DNA of 46,053 nucleotides from an uncultured Verrucomicrobiota bacterium (GTDB taxonomy: Bacteria > Verrucomicrobiota > Kiritimatiellia > CAJWTS01). Shown one piece after another: positions 11,073-21,494 of this stretch. The position numbers were made by a program, and so were the translations under genes. Under the pieces are notes generated by a model. That model was not told where the DNA came from. It made no database searches and saw only the letters and a list, made by a program, of their open reading frames with translations. The stretch is from NCBI GenBank assembly GCA_913047795.1, contig CAJWTS010000030.1, forward strand, positions 1 through 46,053. Direction: 5' to 3'. The first letter of the stretch is position 1, and each line of letters opens with the position of its first letter.

Positions 11073-11249
11073 ATGACTAGAAAAATGGCTTGGTCGTTGG
11101 TGCTAATCGGGTTGTCCGTCATTATCTTGATTGTGAATCACGATCGAATGCAGGTCGATCTGCTGATCACGACGGTGACGGCATCCGAATCTTTCGTCTT
11201 GCTGGGTTTCATCGGGGTCGGTGTCGCTATCGGCTTGCTCCTCAAGTAG
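11073..11249 (+). CDS. Small LapA-like (DUF1049-type) membrane protein
   Basis: A 58-residue open frame, starting three bases after the coaC stop and ending five bases before the DUF192 start. It encodes two hydrophobic segments, roughly residues 5-21 and 40-57, separated by a short polar stretch with an NHDRMQVDL sequence. The helix, Asn-x-x-x-Val-x-hydrophobic strand, helix layout is that of LapA/DUF1049 proteins, which in E. coli (YciS) take part in lipopolysaccharide assembly with LapB. Tight spacing on both sides supports a real gene. The family link rests on layout rather than on a strong motif, so the function is only a suggestion. Confidence 0.65.
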   Translation: MTRKMAWSLVLIGLSVIILIVNHDRMQVDLLITTVTASESFVLLGFIGVGVAIGLLLK

Positions 11250-11254
11250 ATCCA

Positions 11255-11605
11255 ATGCGTGTTGCCCGCGTTGTCAGGGATGACGCTGTTCTGATCTCGC
11301 GGCTCGAAATAGCGGAGTCAGTAGCGGAACGGATGCGCGGCCTTCTGGGGCGATCCGCGCTGGATCAAGGATCCGGCATGTTGCTCGCGCCTTGCAGATC
11401 TATACACACCTGGTGCATGCAGTTCAGCCTGGACCTGATATTCGTTTCGTCCGACCTCCACGTCACGCGCGTTGTTCGTGACGTGCGTCCCTTTCGCGCC
11501 GTACTCGGCGGGAGGGATGCCTGGGGCGTCATCGAAGTGGAGCACGGCTGGCTCCACGAAGCCGCAGTCCGTGCGGGCGATCGACTTATTCTTCAGGATT
11601 CGTGA
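11255..11605 (+). CDS. DUF192 family protein
   Basis: A 116-residue DUF192 protein. The family pattern is clear: ERMRGLLGR near the N-terminus, then the GMLL...IHTWCMQFSLDLIFVSSD core with the conserved M-x-F and I/L-D-hydrophobic-I/V-F segments, and ERGW-like EHGWLHEAAVRAGDRL near the end. The biochemical function of the family is not established; many members are exported, but I see no signal peptide here. The ATG at 11255 lies five bases after the preceding small gene. The last 20 bases overlap tail-to-tail with the PEGA gene on the opposite strand. Confidence 0.85.
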   Translation: MRVARVVRDDAVLISRLEIAESVAERMRGLLGRSALDQGSGMLLAPCRSIHTWCMQFSLDLIFVSSDLHVTRVVRDVRPFRAVLGGRDAWGVIEVEHGWLHEAAVRAGDRLILQDS

Positions 11606-12920
11606 CGATCGGGCGCACTTCGACGATGTTCTCGCCCTTGATCGTCGTGAAGATGTTGTCCAGCGTCTCCAATTCGATGTCGCCGTTGGGGTGACGTTTG
11701 GATATCACGCCGCGCAGGGAGTCCTGTGGCAGGTTTCTGACGATCACAATCGTGTCCGGGATAAAGCGCCGATTGAGCTTCTCGTGCATGGTGAGCGTTT
11801 CGGCCTTCTTGATCTGGACATTCAGTTTCCGGGCGAAAAACCCCTTCTTGGAGATCTGGATCGTGTGCGGCCCAATCGTGAGCAGATCGACGACGAAGCG
11901 TTCGGAGACCTGGTCCGACTTGCCGCGGCGTGTCAAACCCCGCGCTTCTCCGTCGACATAGATCGATGCGCCGGCCGGTTCCGTAATGAGTTCCAGCATG
12001 CCACTGTTCTTTATGAGGCGGAATTCCTCTCGAAGCGTTTCCGATTTTCGCATCGCGATATCGCGCACAAGACGCGAGTACCCCGGCGCCTCGACGGCAA
12101 TGCGGTAGGTTCCGGGCGGCAAGTCGGCAAGCGTGAGCGGGGTCAGGCCGTGAGGCTCAGCGCCGACATAGACCCGTGCTCGGGGCGGGATGGACGTGAT
12201 CGACATCGTCCCGGGCTTCTCGTGGAGTTCGATATTGAGTGGAGCCACTTCTCCGGCCGTGACGCGCAGCGTGTGCCGGTAGTCATGAAAGCCGGGGAGT
12301 CGCAAGCTGATATCAACCACGCCGCTCGGGATCCGGTCGAGCACACAGGGTGTCTTGTCGCGCTCGGTGCCGTTCAGAAGGACCGTAGCGCCCTGGGGTT
12401 CCGAGTTGATAATGATACGGGCCGAGTCCGAGACGAGGTTCTCGCTGATTTTGCGCGGCGTCCGATCCGATACGTTGAGCACGACCTCCTTGTCCTTGTA
12501 GCCGATGGTCTCGAACTTGATTCGATGCTTGCCGAGGGGAAGGTCCGTGAGCAGAACCGGCGTTCGGCCGCGATGCGCGCCATCGATCGAAATGTCCACG
12601 GCGCTGGGTTCCGAATGGATGATGGCCAGGCCGAGAACGGGTTCGAGCTTCATCGTGACCGGAAGACGTTGGCCGGCGGATACGATGATGCTCTTGCGGG
12701 ATTGGCGGTGGCCGGCTTTGCGCGCAATCACGAGGTGGCGGCCGGGCGCCACGTTTTCCATGGTGCATGGCGATGTCGGCTGCGCATCGCCGTCAAACAT
12801 GATGATGCTGCCGGCCGGATCGGTTGTAATGTATACTTGGGCGCCGGCTAGTGTGATGTCCTGCGCAAGGGCGCCGAGCGCCATTAGCATGCATCCCAGT
12901 CGTATGCAGATTGCATGCAT
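11586..12920 (-). CDS. Exported protein with five PEGA repeats
   Basis: A 444-residue exported protein. A signal-like hydrophobic N-terminus (about residues 1-26) is followed by five PEGA-type repeats starting near residues 28, 97, 167, 236 and 305. Each repeat follows the pattern S/T-x-P-x-x-A-x-V-x-hydrophobic-D/N-G, then TP, then a GxHxI/V strand and a GY/GF ending. PEGA domains are small beta units common in surface and periplasmic proteins of Planctomycetota and related phyla. The C-terminal part (about 390-444) carries a strand-rich segment without a known motif. This is the last gene of the Tad operon, one base after the FHA gene, so it may be an accessory envelope protein of that system; that role is inference. 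Confidence 0.8.
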   Translation of the reverse strand: MHAICIRLGCMLMALGALAQDITLAGAQVYITTDPAGSIIMFDGDAQPTSPCTMENVAPGRHLVIARKAGHRQSRKSIIVSAGQRLPVTMKLEPVLGLAIIHSEPSAVDISIDGAHRGRTPVLLTDLPLGKHRIKFETIGYKDKEVVLNVSDRTPRKISENLVSDSARIIINSEPQGATVLLNGTERDKTPCVLDRIPSGVVDISLRLPGFHDYRHTLRVTAGEVAPLNIELHEKPGTMSITSIPPRARVYVGAEPHGLTPLTLADLPPGTYRIAVEAPGYSRLVRDIAMRKSETLREEFRLIKNSGMLELITEPAGASIYVDGEARGLTRRGKSDQVSERFVVDLLTIGPHTIQISKKGFFARKLNVQIKKAETLTMHEKLNRRFIPDTIVIVRNLPQDSLRGVISKRHPNGDIELETLDNIFTTIKGENIVEVRPIVTNPEE

Positions 12921-12921
12921 A

Positions 12922-14274
12922 TCACTCGTCCATCAATCGGCGTTCCACGTCGATGAGTTTGGCATAGGTCTTCTTGTAGCGTGAGTCGGTGCGCTCCGGA
13001 ATCAACTCCTGGATGATGCGTAGATTGGCGGCTGAGACCTCCCAGTCGCGCAGCGAGATCGCCTTTTCTGCGAGAAACAGGAAGTGCTCGTACTTTGTTT
13101 GAAGCTCGCGTTCGCACTCGGCACGGGCCGCGAGGGCAAGTCGATAGGATTCCGGCTTGGGCTCCACGGTTTCCAGCAGGAATTCGGTCTCGCGGAAGTG
13201 TTTGATTGCGCGGAACAGGTTTCCGTGTCGCACGGTACGTTCATTGTATAACTTCTGTCCGCGCTGAACGGCTTCTTCGGCGAGTTCGATCAGTCGCGCT
13301 GTCGGGAGGGCAATCGCCGGCAGGGCGAGCTCGTTCTTTCCAAACTCTTCGATAAAATCCCGGGCATTCTTGAAGATCTCCGGTTCCAGCCGATTCGCCA
13401 CCGTTGTGCGGTGTACCCGGCTGCCGATCGTGATGCTCAGGTCCCAGGTGTCGTGCATCGAATCGCGCGGGAGCCCCGCATAGCGATCCTGCAGTTCGAA
13501 GAATCCAGTGCCCTCGAGATCACGGCGTAGACTGTCCAGCACATCGCGTTCGATTGGTTGCTTCGATTCCTTATGGATATGCCGTCCACCCTCGAGGTCG
13601 TTCAGGTCGATCGAGAGGATGCCTTTTGCATCCAGGAGCATCGCATAACGAAAAATATTGTCCGGAGACGCGCTGACCTTTTCGTATTCGATTTCGAGAC
13701 GGTCGGATCGAGTGGGTTGGCCAACGGGGGGAGGCACGATGGGCGGCGCGGGCGGTGGGGGTTTCTGGGGCCGCAAGACGAGGACCACCATCAGCACGAT
13801 AGCGACGGTAGCGAAACCCCACAGGAAAAATCGTTGTCCGCCACCCGCCGGAGCCCGCTGACGGTCGGTCGCAGATGAGAAATCGAGATCGACGTTCGTG
13901 GGCGGCGATGGCGCACCGGCCGACGGGATTGCAGCGATGGGGACGGATTTTGCATCCGCTACGGGGGTTTCGGCAACGCCGTTATGCAGGATCTTCAGAC
14001 AGGTATCACCAATCACGACCCGGTCGCCGGGACTCAGCGCCGCGGACTGTGTCGCGACATCGTTGAGCAGTGTTTCGTTAGAACTGCCCAGGTCGGTGAT
14101 GCACAGGCGACCGTCGTCTTGAAACGAGAAGCGGCAGTGGAACCGTGAGAGGAGCGGATCGGCCAGCACGACGTCGTTCTTGGAGGATCGCCCGAAACGC
14201 GCACCCTCCTCGGGAATGTTGATCTCTTTGCCCCGGTCCGGCCCCTCCTCGACGATGACGTGTACACGGTACAT
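12922..14274 (-). CDS. Membrane-anchored FHA domain protein of the Tad locus
   Basis: The N-terminal residues 1-95 form an FHA domain, a phosphothreonine reader, with GRSS at 28-31, SRFHC around 43-47 and a DLGSSNETLLN core. A proline/alanine-rich linker leads to a single membrane helix near 150-168. A proline-rich stretch follows, and then a mostly alpha-helical and mixed domain to residue 450, presumably on the far side of the membrane. The FHA part should be cytoplasmic, where it could bind phosphorylated partners such as the Hanks-type kinase encoded at 22844-24856 or its substrates; that link is inferred from proximity. It lies 9 bases after tadC and one base before the PEGA gene. Confidence 0.82.
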   Translation of the reverse strand: MYRVHVIVEEGPDRGKEINIPEEGARFGRSSKNDVVLADPLLSRFHCRFSFQDDGRLCITDLGSSNETLLNDVATQSAALSPGDRVVIGDTCLKILHNGVAETPVADAKSVPIAAIPSAGAPSPPTNVDLDFSSATDRQRAPAGGGQRFFLWGFATVAIVLMVVLVLRPQKPPPPAPPIVPPPVGQPTRSDRLEIEYEKVSASPDNIFRYAMLLDAKGILSIDLNDLEGGRHIHKESKQPIERDVLDSLRRDLEGTGFFELQDRYAGLPRDSMHDTWDLSITIGSRVHRTTVANRLEPEIFKNARDFIEEFGKNELALPAIALPTARLIELAEEAVQRGQKLYNERTVRHGNLFRAIKHFRETEFLLETVEPKPESYRLALAARAECERELQTKYEHFLFLAEKAISLRDWEVSAANLRIIQELIPERTDSRYKKTYAKLIDVERRLMDE

Positions 14275-14283
14275 GCTACGACC

Positions 14284-15258
14284 TTAGAACCCCCGGCGCA
14301 GAAGTTCCATAATAACCGGACCAAGCAGAATCAGAAAAACAGAGGGGAAAATGAAGAAGAGCAGGGGGAAAAGGAGTTTTATGGGGGCCTCATTGGCCAG
14401 TTTTTCAGCCCGTTCGAAGCGCTTATTACGAATCTGATCCGATTGGATTCGAAGAATGGCGCCGAGGCTGACTCCGAGTTCATCGGCCTGCACGATGGCG
14501 TTCAGGAGCGTCGTTACGTCCGAATGATTGACGCGTTCGATCATGTCGCGCAACGAGTCGCGGCGTGTCTTGCCCAGTTGGATTTGCCGGATCACGCGCA
14601 GCAGTTCCTCGTTGAGCGCCGTCATCTTGCCATGTTCCGAGGTGCGCTGCAGCGCGGTCATGAAGTCCATGCCGGCCTCGACGGAGAGCGTAAGCAGGTC
14701 GAGAACAAATGGCATCGCACGCTGGATTGCCAGGTGGCGCTGCTTGAGTGTGCTCTTCAGCCAGATGGCGGGATAGAGGCTAGTCAGCAGGAGCCCGATT
14801 AGATCGAAAAGGATCTGGTTGTCTACCAATGCGGCGCCGAATTTACCGGGGATCGCGGAGACCGTGGCATAGATGAAATAGATCCACACCGGACCCAGCA
14901 GGAGCGGCATCAGGAATCGCATCGAGAGCAGTTCGTCTGCATTAATCAGATCCTCGAACCCGGCCGAGACCAAATCACGGCGGACGCGTTTGCGCATGCG
15001 TTCAAAGGCCGACAGGCGGAACAATGGAATGATGTTCGGAGTCAGGGGCAGCAAAACCCGGAAGATGAGCGGCAACGATCGTAGCTCGCGCCGTCCGTCT
15101 GCCAACGTAATATAGGTGACCTGCCGCGCGACGGTCAGGACGTACCAGGCGATGCCGGCGGTTGAGACGCCCCATAGGGCGCTGTAGGTCATGATCGTGC
15201 GCGACGTGGCTGCGTTCGCGACCTGGCCGAGCGATAGAATGTCAGCGAGATCGATCAT
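14284..15258 (-). CDS. tadC: Tad pilus assembly inner-membrane protein TadC
   Basis: TadC forms, with TadB, the inner-membrane platform of the Tad machine that transmits the work of the CpaF ATPase to pilin assembly. This 324-residue protein has several hydrophobic helices, in the N-terminal part, around 115-165, and at the C-terminus, and the T2SSF (GspF-type) cytoplasmic core with RAMPFVLDLLTLSVEAGMDF and a VQADELGVSLG segment. Its ATG overlaps the tadB stop by four bases (ATGA), showing translational coupling. The FHA gene follows after 9 bases. Confidence 0.92.
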   Translation of the reverse strand: MIDLADILSLGQVANAATSRTIMTYSALWGVSTAGIAWYVLTVARQVTYITLADGRRELRSLPLIFRVLLPLTPNIIPLFRLSAFERMRKRVRRDLVSAGFEDLINADELLSMRFLMPLLLGPVWIYFIYATVSAIPGKFGAALVDNQILFDLIGLLLTSLYPAIWLKSTLKQRHLAIQRAMPFVLDLLTLSVEAGMDFMTALQRTSEHGKMTALNEELLRVIRQIQLGKTRRDSLRDMIERVNHSDVTTLLNAIVQADELGVSLGAILRIQSDQIRNKRFERAEKLANEAPIKLLFPLLFFIFPSVFLILLGPVIMELLRRGF

Positions 15259-16145
15259 ACGTTAATTCGGATGATCTTACGAATGAAGACCGCCCCGATA
15301 GATTCCAGTACGAGCACCGCCGCGATAATGATGATGCCCACCTTGGATTTCAGGAAGGGGATCATCATGCCGGGGTCGATAAGTAAAAGTGCACCGCAGA
15401 GCAGCAGCGGCATGATGCCGATGATGATGCCTTGAAGACGTCCCTGCGCGGTCAATGTCCGAATGCGACCTTCGATCCGCATGCGTTCCCGAATCGTGGC
15501 GGCGATGGTCTCGAAGACCTCTGTCAGGTTGCCGCCCGTCTGTCGTGCGATCTCGATGGCACGCACAACCAGGGTCAGATCCTCGCTCTGCACGCGTTCC
15601 TCCATGTTGTTTAGAGCATCTTCGAATTTGAGCCCAATTCGTGTCTCGTGGAGCAGGATTCCAAACTCCTGGGAGAGCGGGTTCATGTGTTTCTGCACTT
15701 CGGACTCGACGGTCTGCATGATGCTGAAACCCGCCTTGAGGGAGTTGCTCATGCTGACCAGGGCGTCGACAAGTTGATTATTGAAGCGGTGCCGCCGGCG
15801 GATGCGCAGAAGCGCGAGCAGCCATTTCGGGGTCTGCAACGCCGTTACGCCGGCCACGGCGCCGCAGGCCACACCGCGAACGACGGACGCCTGAGATTCA
15901 AGAGACCCGGTCAGAAAGAAGACCAGCAGAAACACGGCCGCGCTCAAGCTCCATGCCACCTCCGTCAGGCGGTTCGGAGGAATAAAAAGAAAAATGTCCT
16001 CGAACTGACGAGATGCCTCGACGGTGTAGACGTTTGAGTAGGCCTCGGCTCCGGAATGGATCGCCTGCAGCATCACGAAACTGAGTCCGCCGAAACTGAT
16101 CAGGTAGAGCGAGGAGACGAGGAAAATATAGGCGGGATCGGACAT
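15255..16145 (-). CDS. tadB: Tad pilus assembly inner-membrane protein TadB
   Basis: TadB is the partner of TadC in the inner-membrane platform. The protein has 296 residues with N-terminal membrane segments, a T2SSF domain containing QLVDALVSMSNSLKAGFSIMQTVE and TGGNLTEVFETIAATIRERMRIEGRIRTLTAQGR, and two hydrophobic helices at the C-terminus. The RMRIEGRIRTLTAQGR type motif is characteristic of TadB. The gene starts five bases after cpaF and overlaps tadC, so cpaF, tadB and tadC form one translationally coupled block. Confidence 0.93.
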   Translation of the reverse strand: MSDPAYIFLVSSLYLISFGGLSFVMLQAIHSGAEAYSNVYTVEASRQFEDIFLFIPPNRLTEVAWSLSAAVFLLVFFLTGSLESQASVVRGVACGAVAGVTALQTPKWLLALLRIRRRHRFNNQLVDALVSMSNSLKAGFSIMQTVESEVQKHMNPLSQEFGILLHETRIGLKFEDALNNMEERVQSEDLTLVVRAIEIARQTGGNLTEVFETIAATIRERMRIEGRIRTLTAQGRLQGIIIGIMPLLLCGALLLIDPGMMIPFLKSKVGIIIIAAVLVLESIGAVFIRKIIRINV

Positions 16146-16150
16146 CCAGG

Positions 16151-17830
16151 CTACCTTCCGTACGAACGGTACTGCTGCGGATCGAGCATACGTTGATCGA
16201 ACGCAATATTCGCGGCGCGGATATCCTCGATGAATACCGGAACGGCGCCGGTCGGAACAAACTCTCCAGCGATGCGTCCGTCGGCGTCTATGCCGGTTTG
16301 CTTGTAAGCAAATAACTCCTGCATGGTGATCTGATCGCCCTCCTGGCCTACCACCTCGGTCACCGAAACCACCTTGCGCGTGCCGTCGCTGAAGCGCGAA
16401 ATCTGGAGGATAATGTCCACTGCCGACGAGATCTGTTCGCGAATGGCCCGCACGGGTAGATCCATGCCCGACATCAGCACCATCGTCTCGATGCGCGATA
16501 TCACGTCGCGAGGTGTGTTGGCATGCACGGTGGTCAGCGATCCGTCATGTCCCGTATTCATGGCCTGAAGCATATCCAGGGCTTCGCCACCGCGGCACTC
16601 GCCAACGACGATCCGGTCCGGGCGCATGCGCAGCGAGTTGCGCACGAGATCTCGTATTGTGATGGCGCCGCGTCCTTCAATATTGGGTGGACGCGCCTCA
16701 AGACGCACCACGTGAACCTTGTTCAAACGCAGTTCGGCGGCATCTTCGATGGTGACGATACGGTCCTCCTCGGGCAGGTAATTGCTCAGAACGTTCAATA
16801 GCGTCGTCTTGCCTGTCCCGGTTCCACCGGCCACGATGATGTTCTTGCGCACCAATACGCACACGCGCAAAAAATCTGCAACAAAGCGCTCGAGTGAACC
16901 GAATCGGATCAGGTCCTCGTCGGTGAAGGGTTCCTTGGAGAACTTGCGAATCGTAAGGCAGGGACCGACAAGCGAAAGTGGCGGAATGATTGCATTCACG
17001 CGTGAGCCATCCCTGAGGCGCGCGTCAACGTAGGGTTGGCTTTCGTCGATGCGCCGGCCGATAGGGGATACGATGCGTTCGATGATCGCCAGGACAGAGT
17101 CGTTATTAAGGAATCGACGTCCCGTACGTTCGACCCGTCCCGCGCGCTCCACATAGACATGATCATGGCCATTGACCATGATCTCGGTGATTGATTCGTC
17201 CGCGATGAGATCCTCGAGCGGCCCGAGGCCGATGGCCTCGTCGTAGATTTCCTTGATCAGTTCCTCCGGAACAATGCCGTCGGGCAGGCGGTCCCGAACT
17301 TCGTTGACGATATCACCGATCGTCGCTTCGGCCCGCTGGTGCAACTCGCCTTCGCCGGCCTGCATCGCGATCATACGTTTGAGATCGAGCCGATTCAGAA
17401 GTTCGGTGTGGACCTGTTGTTTGATCGAAAGAATCTGCGCCTCGCGGGGATCTTCAGGCATCGGTTCCGGCACGACCAGGGGTGGTTGCGCGGCAGGCGT
17501 CGCGGGGGGCGGAGGTGGAACGGACTCGCCATTGGAGACATGCAGAAGCAGTGCGTAGGGGCCGATCTGGATTTGCTGACCACTCGTGACATTCGCGCGG
17601 CCCGCAACGGTCGTTCCGTCGATCAACGTTCGCGAGGGGTCGTTCAGGTCTTCAACCCACCAGCCGTCGGCCCCGACGACGAGGATGGCGTGGCGCGCCG
17701 CAACGTCGTCGTGCGGCAAGATGATCTGATTCTCGTCGTCTGCGCCCACCGAGTAGGCTCCGTCCGCGATGGTCTGGCTCTTCGGTGGTTTTTCCGGACG
17801 ACGGATTTCTAGGATAACGTTGGAAGCCAT
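16151..17830 (-). CDS. cpaF: CpaF/TadA-type secretion ATPase with N-terminal FHA domain
   Basis: The C-terminal two thirds is a CpaF/TadA hexameric ATPase that powers Tad pilin assembly or secretion. The Walker A sequence GGTGTGKTT is near residues 334-342. It is followed by [10 protein letters not shown], the Walker B region [40 protein letters not shown], and the N-terminal segment [20 protein letters not shown]. Residues 1-100 form a separate FHA-like domain (VGADDEN, then [10 protein letters not shown], then [11 protein letters not shown]), joined through a proline-rich linker. FHA-fused CpaF proteins are known in some phyla but are not the usual form. The fusion suggests that the motor can be tethered to, or controlled by, phosphothreonine-containing partners. 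The 559-residue length equals a CpaF plus an FHA domain. Confidence 0.95.
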   Translation of the reverse strand: MASNVILEIRRPEKPPKSQTIADGAYSVGADDENQIILPHDDVAARHAILVVGADGWWVEDLNDPSRTLIDGTTVAGRANVTSGQQIQIGPYALLLHVSNGESVPPPPPATPAAQPPLVVPEPMPEDPREAQILSIKQQVHTELLNRLDLKRMIAMQAGEGELHQRAEATIGDIVNEVRDRLPDGIVPEELIKEIYDEAIGLGPLEDLIADESITEIMVNGHDHVYVERAGRVERTGRRFLNNDSVLAIIERIVSPIGRRIDESQPYVDARLRDGSRVNAIIPPLSLVGPCLTIRKFSKEPFTDEDLIRFGSLERFVADFLRVCVLVRKNIIVAGGTGTGKTTLLNVLSNYLPEEDRIVTIEDAAELRLNKVHVVRLEARPPNIEGRGAITIRDLVRNSLRMRPDRIVVGECRGGEALDMLQAMNTGHDGSLTTVHANTPRDVISRIETMVLMSGMDLPVRAIREQISSAVDIILQISRFSDGTRKVVSVTEVVGQEGDQITMQELFAYKQTGIDADGRIAGEFVPTGAVPVFIEDIRAANIAFDQRMLDPQQYRSYGR

Positions 17831-17842
17831 AGTCGTGTTGCG

Positions 17843-18688
17843 TTAGAGATCGCGTTTGTGGCGAATCTGCTTTTGCCGCACGCTATTGTACGAGGGGATC
17901 TTGCTTTCCAGGTGTTTGAAGTTAACGCTAGGCAAGCTCTCTTCGTAGCGCACGTCATCGGGATTGCGCAGGGAGAGGGTGAGGTGTCCCTGCGTCTGCT
18001 CGGCAAAAACAAGCAATTCCGCCTCGCGCGGCGTGACCTCAAGCGTAACGGTGTTGTAGCCCGCCGCCGTACGACGTTGGTTGTTCGACGGTTGAACCTG
18101 GTTGCCCAGGCGCTGGCCCGTTGCCAGTACCGTCACATCCTGCAGAATGGTGATGGTTGCCGTCTCGAGTTCGCCGCTGCCGTCGTCAGTCGGGAAGCTG
18201 AACGTGCCCAGTACATCGATGTGATCGTTTGGTTGCACAAGGCCGCTGACGCCTGACGCACCGCTGACCGAAATAGAAAGGGCACGCATCGAAGGCGTAT
18301 CCGAAGTCACAGGAGGGGTGATCATCGACGCGAGCCCGGAATGCGGCCGATAGGGGATATCCACATCGGTCCATTGCAACGGGTCGGCCTTCTGTAGCGA
18401 GTAGAGGGTTTTCTTTCCGAAAACAAAATGTGCATCGTCCGGCATGATCTGGCTGCGGCTGACGGCGGCACCGGGTATGGGCTTCTTTGCCAGGTCCGAT
18501 TTCTTGAGCACGGTGCCCACGGGAATCTGGTGCCTGGCGACCACGATCCAGACCATCTGCTGGCTGTCGCGCAGGGCCTGCTTTGCCTGTTCCAACTCGT
18601 TCAGCTTGCGTTGCAGGTATTGGCTCGAAAGCCAGAACGCGAAGATGCCGATAAGGACGGATATAATCGGTATCGTTATTTGTTTCAT
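17843..18688 (-). CDS. cpaB: Flp pilus assembly protein CpaB (RcpC)
   Basis: CpaB/RcpC is a periplasmic, membrane-anchored component of Tad systems that usually works with the outer-membrane secretin. The 281-residue protein has an N-terminal membrane anchor (about residues 5-22), a coiled segment, and a SAF-type domain beginning VARHQIPVGTVLKKSDL. The RcpC-type core follows, with ALSISVSGASGVSGLVQPNDHIDVLGTF and TVTLEVTPREAELLVFAEQTQGHLTLSLRNPDD. The gene lies 12 bases upstream of cpaF. No secretin (CpaC/RcpA) gene accompanies it here, which is unusual because the two are normally adjacent. Confidence 0.92.
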   Translation of the reverse strand: MKQITIPIISVLIGIFAFWLSSQYLQRKLNELEQAKQALRDSQQMVWIVVARHQIPVGTVLKKSDLAKKPIPGAAVSRSQIMPDDAHFVFGKKTLYSLQKADPLQWTDVDIPYRPHSGLASMITPPVTSDTPSMRALSISVSGASGVSGLVQPNDHIDVLGTFSFPTDDGSGELETATITILQDVTVLATGQRLGNQVQPSNNQRRTAAGYNTVTLEVTPREAELLVFAEQTQGHLTLSLRNPDDVRYEESLPSVNFKHLESKIPSYNSVRQKQIRHKRDL

Positions 18689-18733
18689 CTGGATTCGAAA
18701 AAGATTTTCGCGTGCCCCGACGCAGATAATCGA

Positions 18734-19432
18734 TTATTCACGTCCCGGCCGCTTGTGCAACACCGTAATCGTATTCTCGGTGTTCCCGGCGCTGGGGGAG
18801 ACGAGTACGACGCATAGGTCGAGTTCCCTGCGGTAGATTTGTGCCCCGTCGACCGTCACCGGGTGCCAGCCCCTTGCCGCGAGACGACGCGCGAAGGATC
18901 GTTGAATATCCGGTGCGGGCGAAAATGATTTAGACATGGCCAGGCTGAACTGCGTTGCATCATCCTTGACGTATAAGTGTGGCCGGCTGCCCTCGAATGG
19001 CGCGACCTCCTGCATCAGGTGATGGGACGGTCCACGACGAGCGGCTTCGAACGCGCGCGTCGATTGCGTCAGCGCGAATACGATCGATGAATGCTGTTCT
19101 TCGATCCGAATGGCGATCAGTCGAGTGGTCGCGGTGCCGTTCTCCACGTGTCCCTGGCCCATGCGGCCGTTGTCTTCCCATGTGCCGTTCGGGTACAACC
19201 GACGGAGCAGTCGCGACACGGTGTCGAGGTCCGAGGGAATACTCAGCACGGTCATTTCACCGTCAGACCCGTTGATGTTGACCTGGCTTCTGTACGCGGT
19301 CTTCCCTTTGATTGCCTGCTGGAACTGGCTGATCACGTCACCGCTGCGACCGCGCATAAAGACACGCGCCCCCGCGATACCGGCGCTGAGCGCCAGTGCG
19401 AAGATGAGGTAGAATGTAAGACGCCGTTTCAT
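18734..19432 (-). CDS. Anchored protein of unknown function in the Tad operon
   Basis: A 232-residue protein that I do not recognise. It has a basic start MKRRL, one N-terminal hydrophobic segment (about residues 5-22) acting as anchor or signal, and then a mixed alpha/beta region without cysteines of note until late in the chain. The start is ATG at 19432: its A is also the last base of the TadE-like stop (TAATG), so the two are coupled. A longer in-frame reading upstream only overlaps the TadE gene and is discarded. It sits between the pseudopilins and CpaB, where other Tad loci may encode TadF/TadG-like or accessory proteins, so a role in envelope assembly of the machine is plausible but unproven. 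Confidence 0.7.
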   Translation of the reverse strand: MKRRLTFYLIFALALSAGIAGARVFMRGRSGDVISQFQQAIKGKTAYRSQVNINGSDGEMTVLSIPSDLDTVSRLLRRLYPNGTWEDNGRMGQGHVENGTATTRLIAIRIEEQHSSIVFALTQSTRAFEAARRGPSHHLMQEVAPFEGSRPHLYVKDDATQFSLAMSKSFSPAPDIQRSFARRLAARGWHPVTVDGAQIYRRELDLCVVLVSPSAGNTENTITVLHKRPGRE

Positions 19433-20037
19433 TAGTAGATGCCCTGCGACCATCCCAGCCAGACTTCGCTGTAAATTTCTATGGAGTCGGCGGCATAGAG
19501 CAGGTGGGTTACCGCGGGTAGAAGTTGAACGGTTTCGGATGCATCGCCACTCACGAGTCCGAACAGCGAGACCGGGTTGGGGTTCTGGTAAAGCGGTGAG
19601 ACGGCGTTGGCGGGCACCCATGAATGCAAGTCCTCCGGATGCCCGTAGGCAACCAATTGGCCGGAGAAGTCGGCCGCGTTGGCGGTCGTGAAGGTGTCGT
19701 CCGCAGAATATTGGCGTGTGTCGGAGCCGGCTTGCCAATTCTCGATGTAGTCCGGGACGGGGCTGACCGATAACGGAGCGATGGCGTTCTGGCCGGCTTC
19801 CTGGCGGGCATCGATCATGGTCTGCGTACGTGTCGAAGTGAGCAGGCCGATTTGCACCAGGCCGGCAAACAGGACAAGGATGGCCACCAGAGCCACGACG
19901 AACTCGACAAGGGCCTGACCGGCGGCGAAGGAAGAAGGAAAAGGGGAAAGGGGAAAAGGACGCGAAGGCGTCCGGGGCACGCTGGTCCCACAACGTCGCT
20001 CAGGACGTCCTCCATTCTTTCCCTTTTCTATATTCAT
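19432..20037 (-). CDS. TadE-like minor pseudopilin (second copy)
   Basis: The 201-residue protein has a polar N-terminus of about 40 residues and then the prepilin-type sequence AAGQALVEFVVALVAILVLF: a Gly before the cut, Glu at +5 and a long hydrophobic helix. This is the TadE/TadF signature, cleaved by the Tad prepilin peptidase. The remaining 130 residues are polar and exported. The start MNIEKGK at 20037 is chosen because an AAGGA lies just upstream and the longer reading consists of arginines translated out of frame from the glycine repeat of the preceding gene. The unusually long leader before the cleavage site is odd and could mean that the true start is further downstream. Confidence 0.75.
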   Translation of the reverse strand: MNIEKGKNGGRPERRCGTSVPRTPSRPFPLSPFPSSFAAGQALVEFVVALVAILVLFAGLVQIGLLTSTRTQTMIDARQEAGQNAIAPLSVSPVPDYIENWQAGSDTRQYSADDTFTTANAADFSGQLVAYGHPEDLHSWVPANAVSPLYQNPNPVSLFGLVSGDASETVQLLPAVTHLLYAADSIEIYSEVWLGWSQGIY

Positions 20038-20048
20038 TTTCCTTCGTT

Positions 20049-21493
<1,445 letters not shown>

Positions 21494-21494
<1 letters not shown>

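Noticed and set aside
11472..12851. 459-codon plus-strand frame opposite the PEGA gene
   Set aside because: It is antisense to a gene with clear repeats and signal peptide; its own translation has no recognisable domains.
19432..19993. Upstream extension of the unknown 232-residue protein
   Set aside because: It lies entirely on top of the TadE-like gene in another frame; the ATG overlapping the TadE stop is the natural start.
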